DNA of 64,000 nt from Maribellus maritimus (GCF_022267315.1 NZ_JAIKLE010000017.1:62001-126000); one strand, 5' to 3'. Positions 52,471-62,724 are shown, counted from the first letter of the stretch. The notes: generated from the letters alone by a model not told the origin. A program made the numbers and translations.

Positions 52471-54309
52471 TCATTTTTTGAACAATTGCTTGACCAAATC
52501 ATTGCGTCCCTTTTTTTCAAGGTCTTTTTTGATCGAATTTTTAAATTCATTTTTATACCAGAAGAAAAACTGCCGCTGGTTTTCCTTATCATGTTTATTT
52601 TTGGCGGTGAAAATTTTTTCCATGGTGTACGGATGGTAGCCCGAGTAATAAACAACTGTTGCCAGCGTCATTGGCGTAGGGGTAAAATCCTGAACTTGTT
52701 CCAGTCTGAAATTCATTTTTTTTGTTCGAATAGCCAAATCGGCCATATCTTCTGATTTGCTTCCAGGATGGCTTGAAATAAAATAGGGAACTAACTGCTG
52801 GTTTAGTTTTTCTTCCTTGTTTATTTTAATGAATTCATCATTTAATTTTTCAAACAATTGAAATGAAGGCTTTCGCATAAATTTTAATACTTCGTCCGAG
52901 GAATGCTCCGGCGCCACTTTTAACCGGCCCGAAACATGGTGTTTTATAACTTCCCGTAAATATTCCTTGTTGCTTTTGTCTGTTTCTTTGTTCCCGGTTT
53001 TTTCCAATATCATATCGTAGCGAATTCCACTTCCCACAAATGCCTTTTTTATTTTTGGATTCTGTCGCACCTTTTTGTATAAATCAAGCATGGGTTTATG
53101 GCTGGTGTCGAGGTTTTTACAAATGGAAGGGAAAATACACGACGGTCGTTTACACTTCCTGCAAATTTCTTCATGGATTCCTTTCATTTTGTACATATTG
53201 GCAGAGGGACCTCCCAAATCAGAAATGTAGCCTTTAAAATCAGGCATTTCTGTAACCTTTTCAACTTCTTTTAAAACCGATTTTTGTGAACGGCTGGCGA
53301 TAAATTTTCCCTGATGTGCTGAAATGGTACAAAATGTACATCCGCCAAAGCAACCACGGTGAATGTTTATCGAATGCCGGATCATTTCATAAGCCGGAAT
53401 CGTCTCTTTGTTATTGTAACGCGGGTGGGGGAGTCGGGTGTATGGCAGGTCGTAAACCCGATCGATTTCTTTTTCTTTGAAAGTAGGCCAGGGCGGATTT
53501 ACCACAATTTTGCGGTTGTCAACTTTCTGAATCAGTTTTTTTGCCTCCATTTTATTCGATTCTTCCTCGATATGCATAAAATTCCGGGCAAATGTTTTTC
53601 GGTCGGCCAGACATTCTTCGTGTGACGCCAGTTCCAACTCATCCCAGTTCTTTTTTGTAGCATAGTTTTTCTTGGCATCAACTATAAATGAGGTTTGCGG
53701 AATGGTAGTCAGGTTTTCAACCGGTACTCCTCTTTTTACCAACCGGGCAAATTCAATAATCGATTTTTCCCCCATTCCGTAAAAAAGCATGTCGGCCTTT
53801 GAATCCACCAAAATGGAAGGCATTAGCTTATCCGACCAGTAGTCATAGTGTGTAACCCTTCGCAGCGATGCTTCAATCCCACCAACCACGAGCGGGATTT
53901 CAGGGTAAAGTTTTTTTAGAATATTGGAATAAACAATGGTCGCATAATCGGGCCTGTATCCCGATCTTCCGCCCGGTGTATAGGCATCGTTGCTTCTTTT
54001 CCGCTTTCCTGCGGTATAATGATTAACCATCGAATCCATGTTTCCACCGGTTACTGCAAAAAAAAGTCTTGGTTTCCCCAGTTTTTTGAAATCACGCAGG
54101 TCGTCTTCCCAGTTGGGTTGCGGAATCACCGCTACCCGAAGTCCTTCCGCTTCCAGAACGCGTCCGATTACGGCTGCTCCAAATGAGGGATGATCAATAT
54201 ATGCATCTCCCGTAAAAAGTATTACATCGATATCGCTCCATCCCAGCTGTTTTACCTCTTTCTTCGATGTGGGCAACCATTGGCTGCTATTTGTTTGAAT
54301 ATTGGTCAT
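52471..54309 (-). CDS. YgiQ family radical SAM protein
   Basis: 612 residues. An N-terminal domain opens with WLPTSKKEVKQLGWSDIDVILFTGDAYIDHPSFG, typical of YgiQ. The radical SAM cluster motif is HRGCFGGCTFCTISAHQG (C-x3-C-x2-C, about 319-336), followed by ISDLGGPSANMYKMKG, a second cysteine-rich part CRKCKRPSCIFPSICKNL, and VAPEHSSDEVLKFMRKP. The C-terminal region holds EQVQDFTPTPMTLATVVYYSG. The substrate is unknown in the literature. It is 57 bp upstream of the DUF4197 gene. Confidence 0.95.
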   Translation of the reverse strand: MTNIQTNSSQWLPTSKKEVKQLGWSDIDVILFTGDAYIDHPSFGAAVIGRVLEAEGLRVAVIPQPNWEDDLRDFKKLGKPRLFFAVTGGNMDSMVNHYTAGKRKRSNDAYTPGGRSGYRPDYATIVYSNILKKLYPEIPLVVGGIEASLRRVTHYDYWSDKLMPSILVDSKADMLFYGMGEKSIIEFARLVKRGVPVENLTTIPQTSFIVDAKKNYATKKNWDELELASHEECLADRKTFARNFMHIEEESNKMEAKKLIQKVDNRKIVVNPPWPTFKEKEIDRVYDLPYTRLPHPRYNNKETIPAYEMIRHSINIHRGCFGGCTFCTISAHQGKFIASRSQKSVLKEVEKVTEMPDFKGYISDLGGPSANMYKMKGIHEEICRKCKRPSCIFPSICKNLDTSHKPMLDLYKKVRQNPKIKKAFVGSGIRYDMILEKTGNKETDKSNKEYLREVIKHHVSGRLKVAPEHSSDEVLKFMRKPSFQLFEKLNDEFIKINKEEKLNQQLVPYFISSHPGSKSEDMADLAIRTKKMNFRLEQVQDFTPTPMTLATVVYYSGYHPYTMEKIFTAKNKHDKENQRQFFFWYKNEFKNSIKKDLEKKGRNDLVKQLFKK

Positions 54310-54495
54310 ACAAGTTTGTTTTTCATTCTAACAAATAAATCAGTGTTTTGATGAAAAAATATAGAAATCATTCATTTTTCAGAAGATATTACAAAATTAT
54401 TTGTGTATTTATTTGATATCCAGCAAAAATAATATTTGCGGTCAAAGAAGAGGTGTGTTTTGCTGTGATAAAAAATAAAAATTGAAAAAACATTC

Positions 54496-54503
54496 TATTT
54501 TTG
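54496..54503 (+). promoter_or_regulatory. TAnnTTTG -7 box upstream of the acyltransferase gene
   Basis: TATTTTTG matches the Bacteroidota -7 element and ends 41 nt before the ATG at 54545. No good -33 TTTG at the correct spacing is present, so this is tentative. Confidence 0.35.
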
Positions 54504-54544
54504 TACCTTTATTTCGGTTGGCTTTAATCGTAATGCAGCAATAA

Positions 54545-56335
54545 ATGGAATTATTAAAACCTAAGGACATTTTTAAAACACGTCCTGCATTTACTCTACT
54601 CGGAGGTGAATATTTTGCCAAATTTCTGATGTATATTCTCCGTTTCAACAAACTAAATAAAATTTACAGCCAGATAGCTGAAAAACATGGACTCGAATTT
54701 ATAGACGAGGTGATTAAAAGCTTCGAATTTAATATTGAGTTTGATGAACAGGAATTAAAAAGGATCCCTCAAAAAGGTCCGGTAATAGTGGTTTCCAATC
54801 ACCCGTTTGGAGGACTTGACGGGCTGATTTTGATAAAATACCTTTCAATGGTCAGAAGCGATGTAAAGGTTATCGCCAACTTTTTGTTGCAGAAAATTGA
54901 ACCGGTTTCCAACTATTTTATTGCTGATAATCCATTTGATAAAAACAATACAGAAAATGGTTTTGCCGGAATAAAACAGGCCATTACGCATTTAAAAAAC
55001 GAAGGGGTTTTGTGTTTATTCCCGGCCGGCGATGTAAGTACTTACGGTACTTTCGACAGCGCTACCGATCACGTTTGGCAGTTTCCGGTGGTTAAATTTG
55101 TAAAAAAGGCGAGAGTGCCGGTTATTCCTGTACATTTTCAGGGAACAAACAGCCGCCTTTTTCATATTCTGGCCAAAATACACCCTTCGCTCCGGCAGGT
55201 AAGGCTTCCTTCCGAACTGCTCAGCAAAAAGCATAAAAACATCAAAATTCGGATAGGCAGTCCGATAAAGGTTGAAGAGCAGGATCGATTCGACGATGTG
55301 TACCAGTTCGGGCGTTTTGTCCGGGCAAAAACATACAGTATGGAATCGAATATTGAAGTCAGGCGATTCTTTAATTATTCAATGAAACCATCCTCGAAAC
55401 CTGAGGCCATTATTGACCCCGTTCCACAAGAAGAAATTTTAAAGGAAATTCAAAAAATAAAACAGGATTACACGCTGTTTAATCTTAAAAATTATACGGC
55501 ATACTGCGCTCCTTCAAAAGAAATTCCCAATATTTTGAATGAAATTGGCCGGCTTCGTGAAATTACTTTTCGCGATGTGGGGGAGGGAACAAATCAGAGC
55601 ATTGATATTGATGAGTTTGATTTGTACTACAACCAGATGTTTATCTGGGATGAAGAAGAACAACGCCTGGTTGGTGCTTACCGGATTGGTTTAGGGAAAG
55701 ACATCCTTACTCAATACGGGAAGCGTGGCTTTTATTTACATACTCTTTTCCGGATTGATGAGGAGTTTAAACCTGTTTTGAGTGAAAGCCTTGAACTTGG
55801 ACGTTCGTTTGTGATTAAAGAATACCAGCGAAAACCAATGCCGCTTTTCTTGCTTTGGAAAGGGATTCTTTACTTTTTGCTGAAAAACCCGGAGTACCGC
55901 TATTTGATCGGTCCGGTGAGCATCAGTAATAATTATTCAAAAATTTCGAAAGACCTGATTATTAAATTTATCATGTCGAATCATCTGAACTGGAAAATGG
56001 CGCAACACATAAAACCGAGGAACAGTTACAAATTTAAAAGTAACAATCCGGATATTAATATTCTGATGGAGAATATGGAGCGTGATATCAACCGCCTGGA
56101 TAAAACCATCGGCGACTTGGATGAAACGAATTCAGGGCTACCGGTTCTTTTGAAGAAGTATATCAAGCTGAATTCAAAAATCATCGGGTTTAACGTAGAT
56201 CCAAAATTTAATAACTGTCTTGACGGATTGATTGTTTTGGATGTTTATGATGTGCCAAAGAATACCATCGAGTCGCTTTCAAAAGAAGCCAACGACGGCT
56301 CCATTCTGGAACGTTTTTACAGCAACAGGGAATAG
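54545..56335 (+). CDS. olsF: OlsF-like bifunctional acyltransferase for acyl-amino-acid lipids
   Basis: 596 residues with two fused parts. The N-terminal half (about 60-280) is a PlsC/OlsA-type O-acyltransferase with VSNHPFGGLDG (H86, D92), LCLFPAGDVSTYG and PVIPVHFQGTNS. The C-terminal half (about 310-520) is an OlsB/GNAT-type N-acyltransferase with EIGRLREITFRDVGEG, VGAYRIGLG, ELGRSFVIKEYQRKPMPLFLLWKGI and LIGPVSISNNY. The combination corresponds to OlsF, known to make ornithine lipids in Serratia and Flavobacterium. In Bacteroidota the product may instead be glycine or other N-acyl amino-acid lipid. The spacing H-x5-D, rather than H-x4-D, is worth noting. Confidence 0.85.
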   Translation: MELLKPKDIFKTRPAFTLLGGEYFAKFLMYILRFNKLNKIYSQIAEKHGLEFIDEVIKSFEFNIEFDEQELKRIPQKGPVIVVSNHPFGGLDGLILIKYLSMVRSDVKVIANFLLQKIEPVSNYFIADNPFDKNNTENGFAGIKQAITHLKNEGVLCLFPAGDVSTYGTFDSATDHVWQFPVVKFVKKARVPVIPVHFQGTNSRLFHILAKIHPSLRQVRLPSELLSKKHKNIKIRIGSPIKVEEQDRFDDVYQFGRFVRAKTYSMESNIEVRRFFNYSMKPSSKPEAIIDPVPQEEILKEIQKIKQDYTLFNLKNYTAYCAPSKEIPNILNEIGRLREITFRDVGEGTNQSIDIDEFDLYYNQMFIWDEEEQRLVGAYRIGLGKDILTQYGKRGFYLHTLFRIDEEFKPVLSESLELGRSFVIKEYQRKPMPLFLLWKGILYFLLKNPEYRYLIGPVSISNNYSKISKDLIIKFIMSNHLNWKMAQHIKPRNSYKFKSNNPDINILMENMERDINRLDKTIGDLDETNSGLPVLLKKYIKLNSKIIGFNVDPKFNNCLDGLIVLDVYDVPKNTIESLSKEANDGSILERFYSNRE

Positions 56336-56360
56336 AGCTTCTTAATGTAACGCTGCCAAA

Positions 56361-57980
<1,620 letters not shown>

Positions 57981-58120
57981 TTAAATGTGTTTTCTAAACT
58001 GTTTGCTTCTGAAAAAGGCTGCAAACCTAAGAATTAAATCAGATTAAACGGAATATTATTCAGAAAAGAGGGGGTGATAACTGATTTGTTAACAGTGAAA
58101 TATTTATTTGGAGTTTTGAT

Positions 58121-58336
58121 TTAATCCTCCACAATAATTCTTTTTACACGCCCAACTTCCCCTGTTTCAAGCATAACTTTAATTCCGTGTGGGTGGTTTG
58201 TTGAGTTGGTTAAAATTCGTTTGACAATACCATCGGTTAATTCGCCGGTTTGCTGATGGTGTTTTTGTACGATTTCAACTTCCAGTCCAATCTTGATATT
58301 TTTTCGAAGTCGTCCGTCTTTGTTCTTATTTTCCAT
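58121..58336 (-). CDS. YwbE family protein (DUF2196)
   Basis: 71 residues, the usual size for YwbE. The core is NIKIGLEVEIVQKHHQQTGELTDGIVKRILTNSTNHPHGIKVMLETGEVGRVKRII, a small SH3-like barrel. Function unknown. The start codon lies 2 nt after the queA stop, so the genes are co-transcribed and probably translationally coupled. Confidence 0.92.
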   Translation of the reverse strand: MENKNKDGRLRKNIKIGLEVEIVQKHHQQTGELTDGIVKRILTNSTNHPHGIKVMLETGEVGRVKRIIVED

Positions 58337-58338
58337 TG

Positions 58339-59550
58339 TTATTTCATATATAAATTACTGTCGCCATAACTTAAAAAGCGGAAATTGTTTTCAAGCGCAT
58401 AATCGTAAATTTCTTTCCATTTTTCTCCCAAAAATGCACTGATTAAAAGCAAGAGTGTGCTTTGTGGCTGATGAAAATTGGTAAACATTCCACTAATAAT
58501 TTTAAAATCGTAGCCCGGCAGAATAATGATTTGTGTAGAAAACTGAATTGCTTCCAGCCTGGAACTTTCAATATAATTGAGGATATTTTGCAAAGCCTTT
58601 TCAGTAGTTATCACAGCTTCTTTTTCATAAGGTTCCCATTGAAGTACTTCAGGGAAACCGGGGTTAAATGTATCGTCTTCCAATTGTAAGCCCAGCCAGT
58701 ATAAACTTTCCATTGAACGCACCGAGGTTGTGCCCACCGCAATTATATTTTCCGGGTTCTGAATAAAACTTTCAATAATAGATTTTTTAACAATAACTTG
58801 CTCGTGATGCATGGAGTGCCCTTCAATTGTTGCGGATTTTACCGGCTGAAAAGTTCCCGCACCAACATGAAGCGTGATTTCTTTGTTCGCTATATTTTTT
58901 TCGGAAAGTTGTGAAAGTACTTTTTCTGTAAAATGCAAACCTGCTGTAGGAGCCGCCACCGACCCATCTGTTTTTGCATAAACGGTCTGGTAGGTTTTTT
59001 CGTCCGATTCCTCTGTTTCGCGATTTAAATAAGGAGGAATGGGAAGTTGCCCAATTTGTTCAATTATTTCAGAGAAGTGAAAATTGCCGTTCCAGCTAAA
59101 TTCAATCAAAAATGAATTCTCTTCCTGTGCTTTTTTTTCTGCGCACAGCGTAACTGTTTTTCCGTCAATTTTGAATTGGTTTTTGAGAATTCCGGTTTTC
59201 CATTTTTTTGAATTTCCAACCATACATTTCCAGGTTGCTTTTTCTGCTTGCCGGAAAGAGATCTGATAGTCAGCTGGTTCAATCGGCTCTAAACAAAAAA
59301 TTTCGATTTTTGCCCCGGTTTCTTTTCTGAAAAACAAACGTGCGTGAATTACGCGTGTGTTGTTAAAAACCAACTGTGCATTTTCCGGCAAATACCGACC
59401 GCAATTCTCAAAAATATCTTCTTTTATTTCCCCGTTTTTCCAGGTGAGAAGTTTCGATTTGTCGCGTTCGCTCAGCGGATATTTTGCAATTCGTTCTTCG
59501 GGAAGGTTGTAGGAGAAATCGGTAATTTTTATGTCTTTGTACGAACTCAA
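58339..59550 (-). CDS. queA: S-adenosylmethionine:tRNA ribosyltransferase-isomerase
   Basis: 403 residues; transfers the ribosyl moiety of SAM to preQ1 in tRNA to make epoxyqueuosine. Family blocks visible: FSYNLPEERIAKYPLSERDKSKLL at the N-terminus, VFNNTRVIHARLFFRKETGAKIEIFCLEP, QLPIPPYLNRETEESDEKTYQTVYAKTDGSVAAPTAGLHFTEKVLSQL, TLHVGAGTFQPVKS and NFHQPQSTLLLLISAFLG. It is longer than the approximately 350 residues of many QueA proteins because of internal insertions (about 120-180). It is followed by ywbE at a 2-nt distance. Confidence 0.96.
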   Translation of the reverse strand: MSSYKDIKITDFSYNLPEERIAKYPLSERDKSKLLTWKNGEIKEDIFENCGRYLPENAQLVFNNTRVIHARLFFRKETGAKIEIFCLEPIEPADYQISFRQAEKATWKCMVGNSKKWKTGILKNQFKIDGKTVTLCAEKKAQEENSFLIEFSWNGNFHFSEIIEQIGQLPIPPYLNRETEESDEKTYQTVYAKTDGSVAAPTAGLHFTEKVLSQLSEKNIANKEITLHVGAGTFQPVKSATIEGHSMHHEQVIVKKSIIESFIQNPENIIAVGTTSVRSMESLYWLGLQLEDDTFNPGFPEVLQWEPYEKEAVITTEKALQNILNYIESSRLEAIQFSTQIIILPGYDFKIISGMFTNFHQPQSTLLLLISAFLGEKWKEIYDYALENNFRFLSYGDSNLYMK

Positions 59551-59641
59551 TTTTTCTCTTTTTTCAACCGCAAAAGTAGTATTTTTTCGTTGTGCGCCCT
59601 GCGTTTGTTTTGCGAAAGGCTGTTGCTTGATTTTTAAATTG

Positions 59642-59649
59642 TACTTTTG
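59642..59649 (+). promoter_or_regulatory. TAnnTTTG -7 box upstream of the DUF2027-Smr gene
   Basis: TACTTTTG lies 17 nt before the ATG at 59667 and matches the Bacteroidota -7 consensus; a TTG element lies about 17 nt upstream. The same octamer precedes rnpB at 61185. Confidence 0.4.
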
Positions 59650-59666
59650 CAGAAAATTCTACGAAA

Positions 59667-60713
59667 ATGGTAAAAATTGGAGACAGAGTACGTTTTTTGA
59701 ATGATGTTGGCGGGGGAGTTGTAACAAGTTTTGTAAATAAAACTACGGTGAATGTTGAAGGCGAAGACGGGTTTGAAATTCCTTATCCGGTTTCTCAACT
59801 GGTGAATTTAAGTGAATTTGAGCGGGAGGAAAAAGGAATTGAGCAGGAGCCTGCACCTGAACGAATTACAGAGTCAGTAAAAAACGAACCGGAACCGCAG
59901 CAAACCGAAGGAATGAAACTGGCCGGAAAAACGTCGCCCGATTTTTATTTCTGTTTTGTTCCCGATGATTCAAAAAATCCGCTCGCCGGAGAAACTCATC
60001 TGGTTTTGGTTAACGATAGCAATTTTACCTTACTGTATCGTTACTCGCATTATCGGGATGAAAAATACAAGCTTATTACATTTGGTTCGGTTCAGCCCAA
60101 TTCAAAAGTTAATTTGGAAAGTATCGAGCAGAATGACTTAACTGATTTACCTGACTTTGTTTTTCAATTGCTTTATTTTCAGGATAACGAAAAGGAACTG
60201 CATCAATCGGTTGCAAAAAAATTTAAAGTCAGCCCGGTGAAGTTCTATAAGGAAAAGAGTTTTCAGCCCAATGTGTTTTTCCGGAAAAATGCGATGGTTT
60301 TGCAAATTACGCCCAATGTTTTGGCGGTTGAGTTGGATAAATTAACCGACGATGATTTGCAGAAGGTTGTAAAATCAAAAGAAAAGGCGGAAGCTCCGCA
60401 AGCTCCTTCCAGGAAAAAGTCGGCGGAGGTGGTTGAAGTAGATTTGCATATTCAGGAATTGCTTGACGATGCTAGTGGATTGAGTAACCGCGAAATGTTG
60501 GAAATTCAGTTGGAAAAAGTAGAGTCGGAAATGAATGAAGCTATCCGTTCGCATGTAAAACGGATTGTTTTTATTCACGGACTGGGACAAGGGGTATTAA
60601 AACAGGAAGTTGCCAAATTGCTCAAATCCAGATTTTCAAAATATTATTTTCAGGACGCCTCATTCAAAGAATACGGCTACGGCGCCACAATGGTGATTTT
60701 GAGGAAAGGGTGA
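59667..60713 (+). CDS. DUF2027 and Smr domain protein
   Basis: 348 residues. The N-terminal DUF2027 region starts KIGDRVRFLNDVGGGVVTSFVNKTTVNVEGEDGFEIPYPVSQLV and continues to about 230 with a middle domain (FYFCFVPDDSKNPLAGETHLVLVND). The C-terminal Smr domain (about 265-348) has VDLHIQELLDD, the HGLGQGVLKQEV loop and EYGYGATMVILRKG at the end. Smr domains of MutS2-type proteins bind or nick nucleic acid, sometimes at collided ribosomes. The stop codon lies inside the first unit of a 7-bp-period tract (60709-60743). Confidence 0.92.
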   Translation: MVKIGDRVRFLNDVGGGVVTSFVNKTTVNVEGEDGFEIPYPVSQLVNLSEFEREEKGIEQEPAPERITESVKNEPEPQQTEGMKLAGKTSPDFYFCFVPDDSKNPLAGETHLVLVNDSNFTLLYRYSHYRDEKYKLITFGSVQPNSKVNLESIEQNDLTDLPDFVFQLLYFQDNEKELHQSVAKKFKVSPVKFYKEKSFQPNVFFRKNAMVLQITPNVLAVELDKLTDDDLQKVVKSKEKAEAPQAPSRKKSAEVVEVDLHIQELLDDASGLSNREMLEIQLEKVESEMNEAIRSHVKRIVFIHGLGQGVLKQEVAKLLKSRFSKYYFQDASFKEYGYGATMVILRKG

Positions 60714-60743
60714 AAGGTATAAGGATGAAAGATAAAGGATTAA
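60709..60743. repeat. 7-bp-period tract, left flank of the decayed four-helix-bundle gene
   Basis: Five heptamers GGTGAAA GGTATAA GGATGAA AGATAAA GGATTAA follow each other without gaps. The stop of the DUF2027-Smr gene (60711-60713) falls in the first unit. The matching right-hand tract at 61149-61176 carries GATTAAG-type units on the opposite strand. Confidence 0.65.
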
Positions 60744-60788
60744 TTTGGGAAGTTGTAAACTAGACCGAATTAATCACTTAAGCATTTT

Positions 60789-61153
60789 GTTATAGAAAAA
60801 GAAAGAGACCTCAAAAAACGTACAAAAAGATTTTGTATCGATTGTATTCATCTTTTAGAGGAACTCCCAGATGCATTTTTGGGAAATCATATCAAAGGTC
60901 AATTGATTGAGGTTTGACTTCTGTTGCGGCAAATTATAGAGCGGCGAATCTTGCTCAGTCAACTGCCTCATTTGTTTCTAAAACAAGTATTGTTATTGAA
61001 TAAGCAGATGAATCAGAATTTTGGCTGGAATTAATTGCTGATCTCAATCTTATTAAATCGGAAGAAAGAAATAAGCTGGAACAAGAGGCTTCAGAATTGA
61101 CTGCTATTTTTGTTTCATCCGGAAAAAAGTTACAAAATCGCAAATTCACTTAA
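60789..61153 (+). pseudogene. Decayed four-helix-bundle (23S-IVP family) gene
   Basis: The first part reads RTKRFCIDCIHLLEELPDAF then LGNHIKGQLIE before a TGA at 60916-60918. Shifting by one frame, the next part reads TSVAANYRAANLAQSTASF and VSKTSIVIE, a TAA at about 61001, then ADESEFWLELIADLNLI and a final helix ending NRKFT. GQL...GTSVAANYR and EEADESxFWLEL are hallmark four-helix-bundle motifs, so this is a true relative with a frameshift, an internal stop and no start (GTT at the expected ATG). It belongs to a different subgroup than the intact gene at 12217. Heptamer tracts bound it on both sides, and rnpB follows 42 nt later. Confidence 0.8.
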
Positions 61154-61176
61154 TCGTTGATCTTTAATCCTTAATC
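61149..61176. repeat. 7-bp-period tract, right flank of the decayed four-helix-bundle gene
   Basis: On the minus strand the units are GATTAAG GATTAAA GATCAAC GATTAAG, four heptamers. The stop codon of the pseudogene (61151-61153) lies in it. It ends 9 nt before the -7 box of rnpB and so forms part of the rnpB upstream region. Confidence 0.65.
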
Positions 61177-61184
61177 ATTTTCCT

Positions 61185-61192
61185 TACTTTTG
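61185..61192 (+). promoter_or_regulatory. TAnnTTTG -7 box of rnpB
   Basis: TACTTTTG ends about 3-5 nt before the 5' side of the RNase P RNA P1 stem. This fits the Bacteroidota -7 box with a start a few bases downstream. The -33 position (CTTTAATC) is only a partial match to TTTG. Confidence 0.5.
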
Positions 61193-61194
61193 CA

Positions 61195-61606
61195 GTGGCA
61201 GACCGCTTTATCGCTGCCGGCAATTATAGTCGGCAGAGGAAAGTCCGGGCAACACAGGGCACCGTGTTTCCTAGCGGGAAGATCTTTGAAAAAGGATAGC
61301 AACGTAACAGAAAATAACCACCTTGTTTTGACGTGTCATTACGGGGAACGGGTGAAAAGGTGCGGTAAAAGCGCACCGGTGATGATGGCGACATCGTCAG
61401 CCGTACGTCTCACGGGTTGCAAGGCCATGTATATTCTGGTAGTTTGCCGCTGTTGCGGTACTGCGAAGCTGCCCGCTTTGCTTCTCTTCGCACAAGGAAA
61501 TCAGGAGGGGTAGGCTGCACGACTCCGACAGTGATGCCGGAGCCAGATAAATGATAAAGCTTCCCGGGTAACCGGGATGACAGAACCCGGCTTACAGTTC
61601 TGCCAT
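61195..61606 (+). ncRNA. rnpB: RNase P RNA (bacterial type A)
   Basis: The catalytic RNA that matures tRNA 5' ends, about 410 nt. The universally conserved GAGGAAAGTCCGGGC (61236-61250, CR-I) is followed by ACACAGGGCACCGTG, and the 3' side carries GAACCCGGCTTACAG (CR-V region, near 61583-61597). The termini pair as P1: TGGCAGA (61196-61202) with TCTGCCA (61599-61605). The predicted peptide in this interval is a by-product of the RNA. A promoter box lies just upstream and a terminator just downstream. Exact ends are estimated from P1 pairing. Confidence 0.95.
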
Positions 61607-61614
61607 TTTATATT

Positions 61615-61657
61615 TAAGGAGTAACTTTTTGATGAGGGTTACTCCTTAAATTTTTTT
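61615..61657 (+). terminator. Rho-independent terminator of rnpB
   Basis: TAAGGAGTAAC (61615-61625) and GTTACTCCTTA (61638-61648) form a perfect 11-bp stem with a 12-nt loop, followed by AA and seven T's. It lies 9 nt after the P1 stem. On the other strand there is no T-run, so it serves rnpB only. Confidence 0.88.
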
Positions 61658-61666
61658 GAAATGGAT

Positions 61667-62233
61667 CTAATCTGTTTTCCAAATAATTTTTTTGTCCAGC
61701 AAATTTTCAAGAGGAAAAGAGAATCTGAGTTGTTTGCCGAAATCAATTGCTTCATTCATCTCGTAATTTTGGTATTGAACCAGGTATGCAATCATAAAAT
61801 TACTTACCCTTCCGCAACTCGCACAATGAATGAATACTTTGTTGTAGCGGCTGTTTAGTGCGTCTCCAAATTTTATTAAATTTTCTTTTGTATATGAATC
61901 ATTTCCTAAAACAGGGATGGAAATATACTTCATTCCCAGAATGGCTGCCCTCTCTTTTTCGTTAAATGCTGATTTTGCGAATTCATCATTTTCTTTTTCT
62001 GAACGAAGATTAATTATTAAGTCTACTTCCTGCGTTTTTAGCCATTCGAATGTTTCCAGGTTGGGTTGTCCGCTAAAAAATAAATTTCCACTTTGATACA
62101 GATTTGGCGCAATTTCTCCCAGTTTTTGAATTTTGGGAAAGTCTTTCTTTTCAAAGGATTTCGAAAAAGATGTTTCAGTTATAAAAACAAGATTTATTAG
62201 CAGAAGCATTAATAAAAAAGATAAGGATTTCAT
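61667..62233 (-). CDS. Exported DUF442/tyrosine-phosphatase-like protein
   Basis: 188 residues with a signal peptide (hydrophobic 5-20, ending near TSFSKS). The domain starts APNLYQSGNLFFSGQPNLETFEWLKTQEVDLIINLRSEKE, the usual beginning of DUF442/dual-specificity-like phosphatases, and carries a P-loop HCASCGRVSNFMIAYL. This gives the C-x4-R spacing of the DUF442 group, with an extra cysteine where glycine is common. Location would be periplasmic. The substrate is unknown. Convergent with rnpB across its terminator. Confidence 0.85.
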   Translation of the reverse strand: MKSLSFLLMLLLINLVFITETSFSKSFEKKDFPKIQKLGEIAPNLYQSGNLFFSGQPNLETFEWLKTQEVDLIINLRSEKENDEFAKSAFNEKERAAILGMKYISIPVLGNDSYTKENLIKFGDALNSRYNKVFIHCASCGRVSNFMIAYLVQYQNYEMNEAIDFGKQLRFSFPLENLLDKKIIWKTD

Positions 62234-62349
62234 AATGAGTGATTTTTACTTTTTGTACAAAGTTAAAACCCATTATACAGGCTTTGTGTTAACAGTTTGG
62301 AAAAAGTTGTTAAGGAACTGTTATTGAGAGAAAACCAAGAATACGGTTT

Positions 62350-62724
62350 TTATTGTTTCTTTGTTTTTATTGTCACCCAGTTTTTGTCCATCATAAACCG
62401 GATAAACTCACTTTCTCCTTTTTCTTTTATCATCTCAATGCCTTTTCTTCTGCTGGTTTGTGTGATAAATTGCCCGAACCGGACAAGAAGAGGATTGTAG
62501 ATTTTACAATTTTTTATGGTTTTATATTTGTTACAGCTGGCACAGGAATCAAAACCGTTTTTAATACAACATGGTCTCACTTTGCAGGTTTTATACCCAA
62601 CAGCACAGTCGGGAGCATCTCCTTTGCAGCCTGAACATTCTTTTTTGATATACTTTGGACAGGCTCCGCAATAAAACCCGCAATATGAGATTAAGGCGAT
62701 ATCTGGTTGATTGTTCGTTTTCAT
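62350..62724 (-). CDS. DUF3795 cysteine-rich protein
   Basis: 124 residues with twelve cysteines in the first 73: YCGFYCGACPKYIKKECSGCKG (14-35) and further CxxC or CC pairs (CKVRPCC, SCASC). This is the DUF3795 pattern, expected to bind zinc or an iron-sulfur cluster. The C-terminal part (about 75-124) is helical. Its start overlaps the stop of the AlkD-like gene by 4 nt, so the two are translationally coupled. Function unknown. Confidence 0.9.
   Translation of the reverse strand: MKTNNQPDIALISYCGFYCGACPKYIKKECSGCKGDAPDCAVGYKTCKVRPCCIKNGFDSCASCNKYKTIKNCKIYNPLLVRFGQFITQTSRRKGIEMIKEKGESEFIRFMMDKNWVTIKTKKQ

Noticed and set aside
60955-61149. A 64-codon minus-strand frame
   Set aside because: It is the antisense shadow of the four-helix-bundle pseudogene, whose plus-strand translation shows clear family motifs.
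61190-61513. A 107-codon plus-strand open frame
   Set aside because: It lies inside the RNase P RNA, including its conserved GAGGAAAGTCCGGGC core; the RNA explains the sequence.
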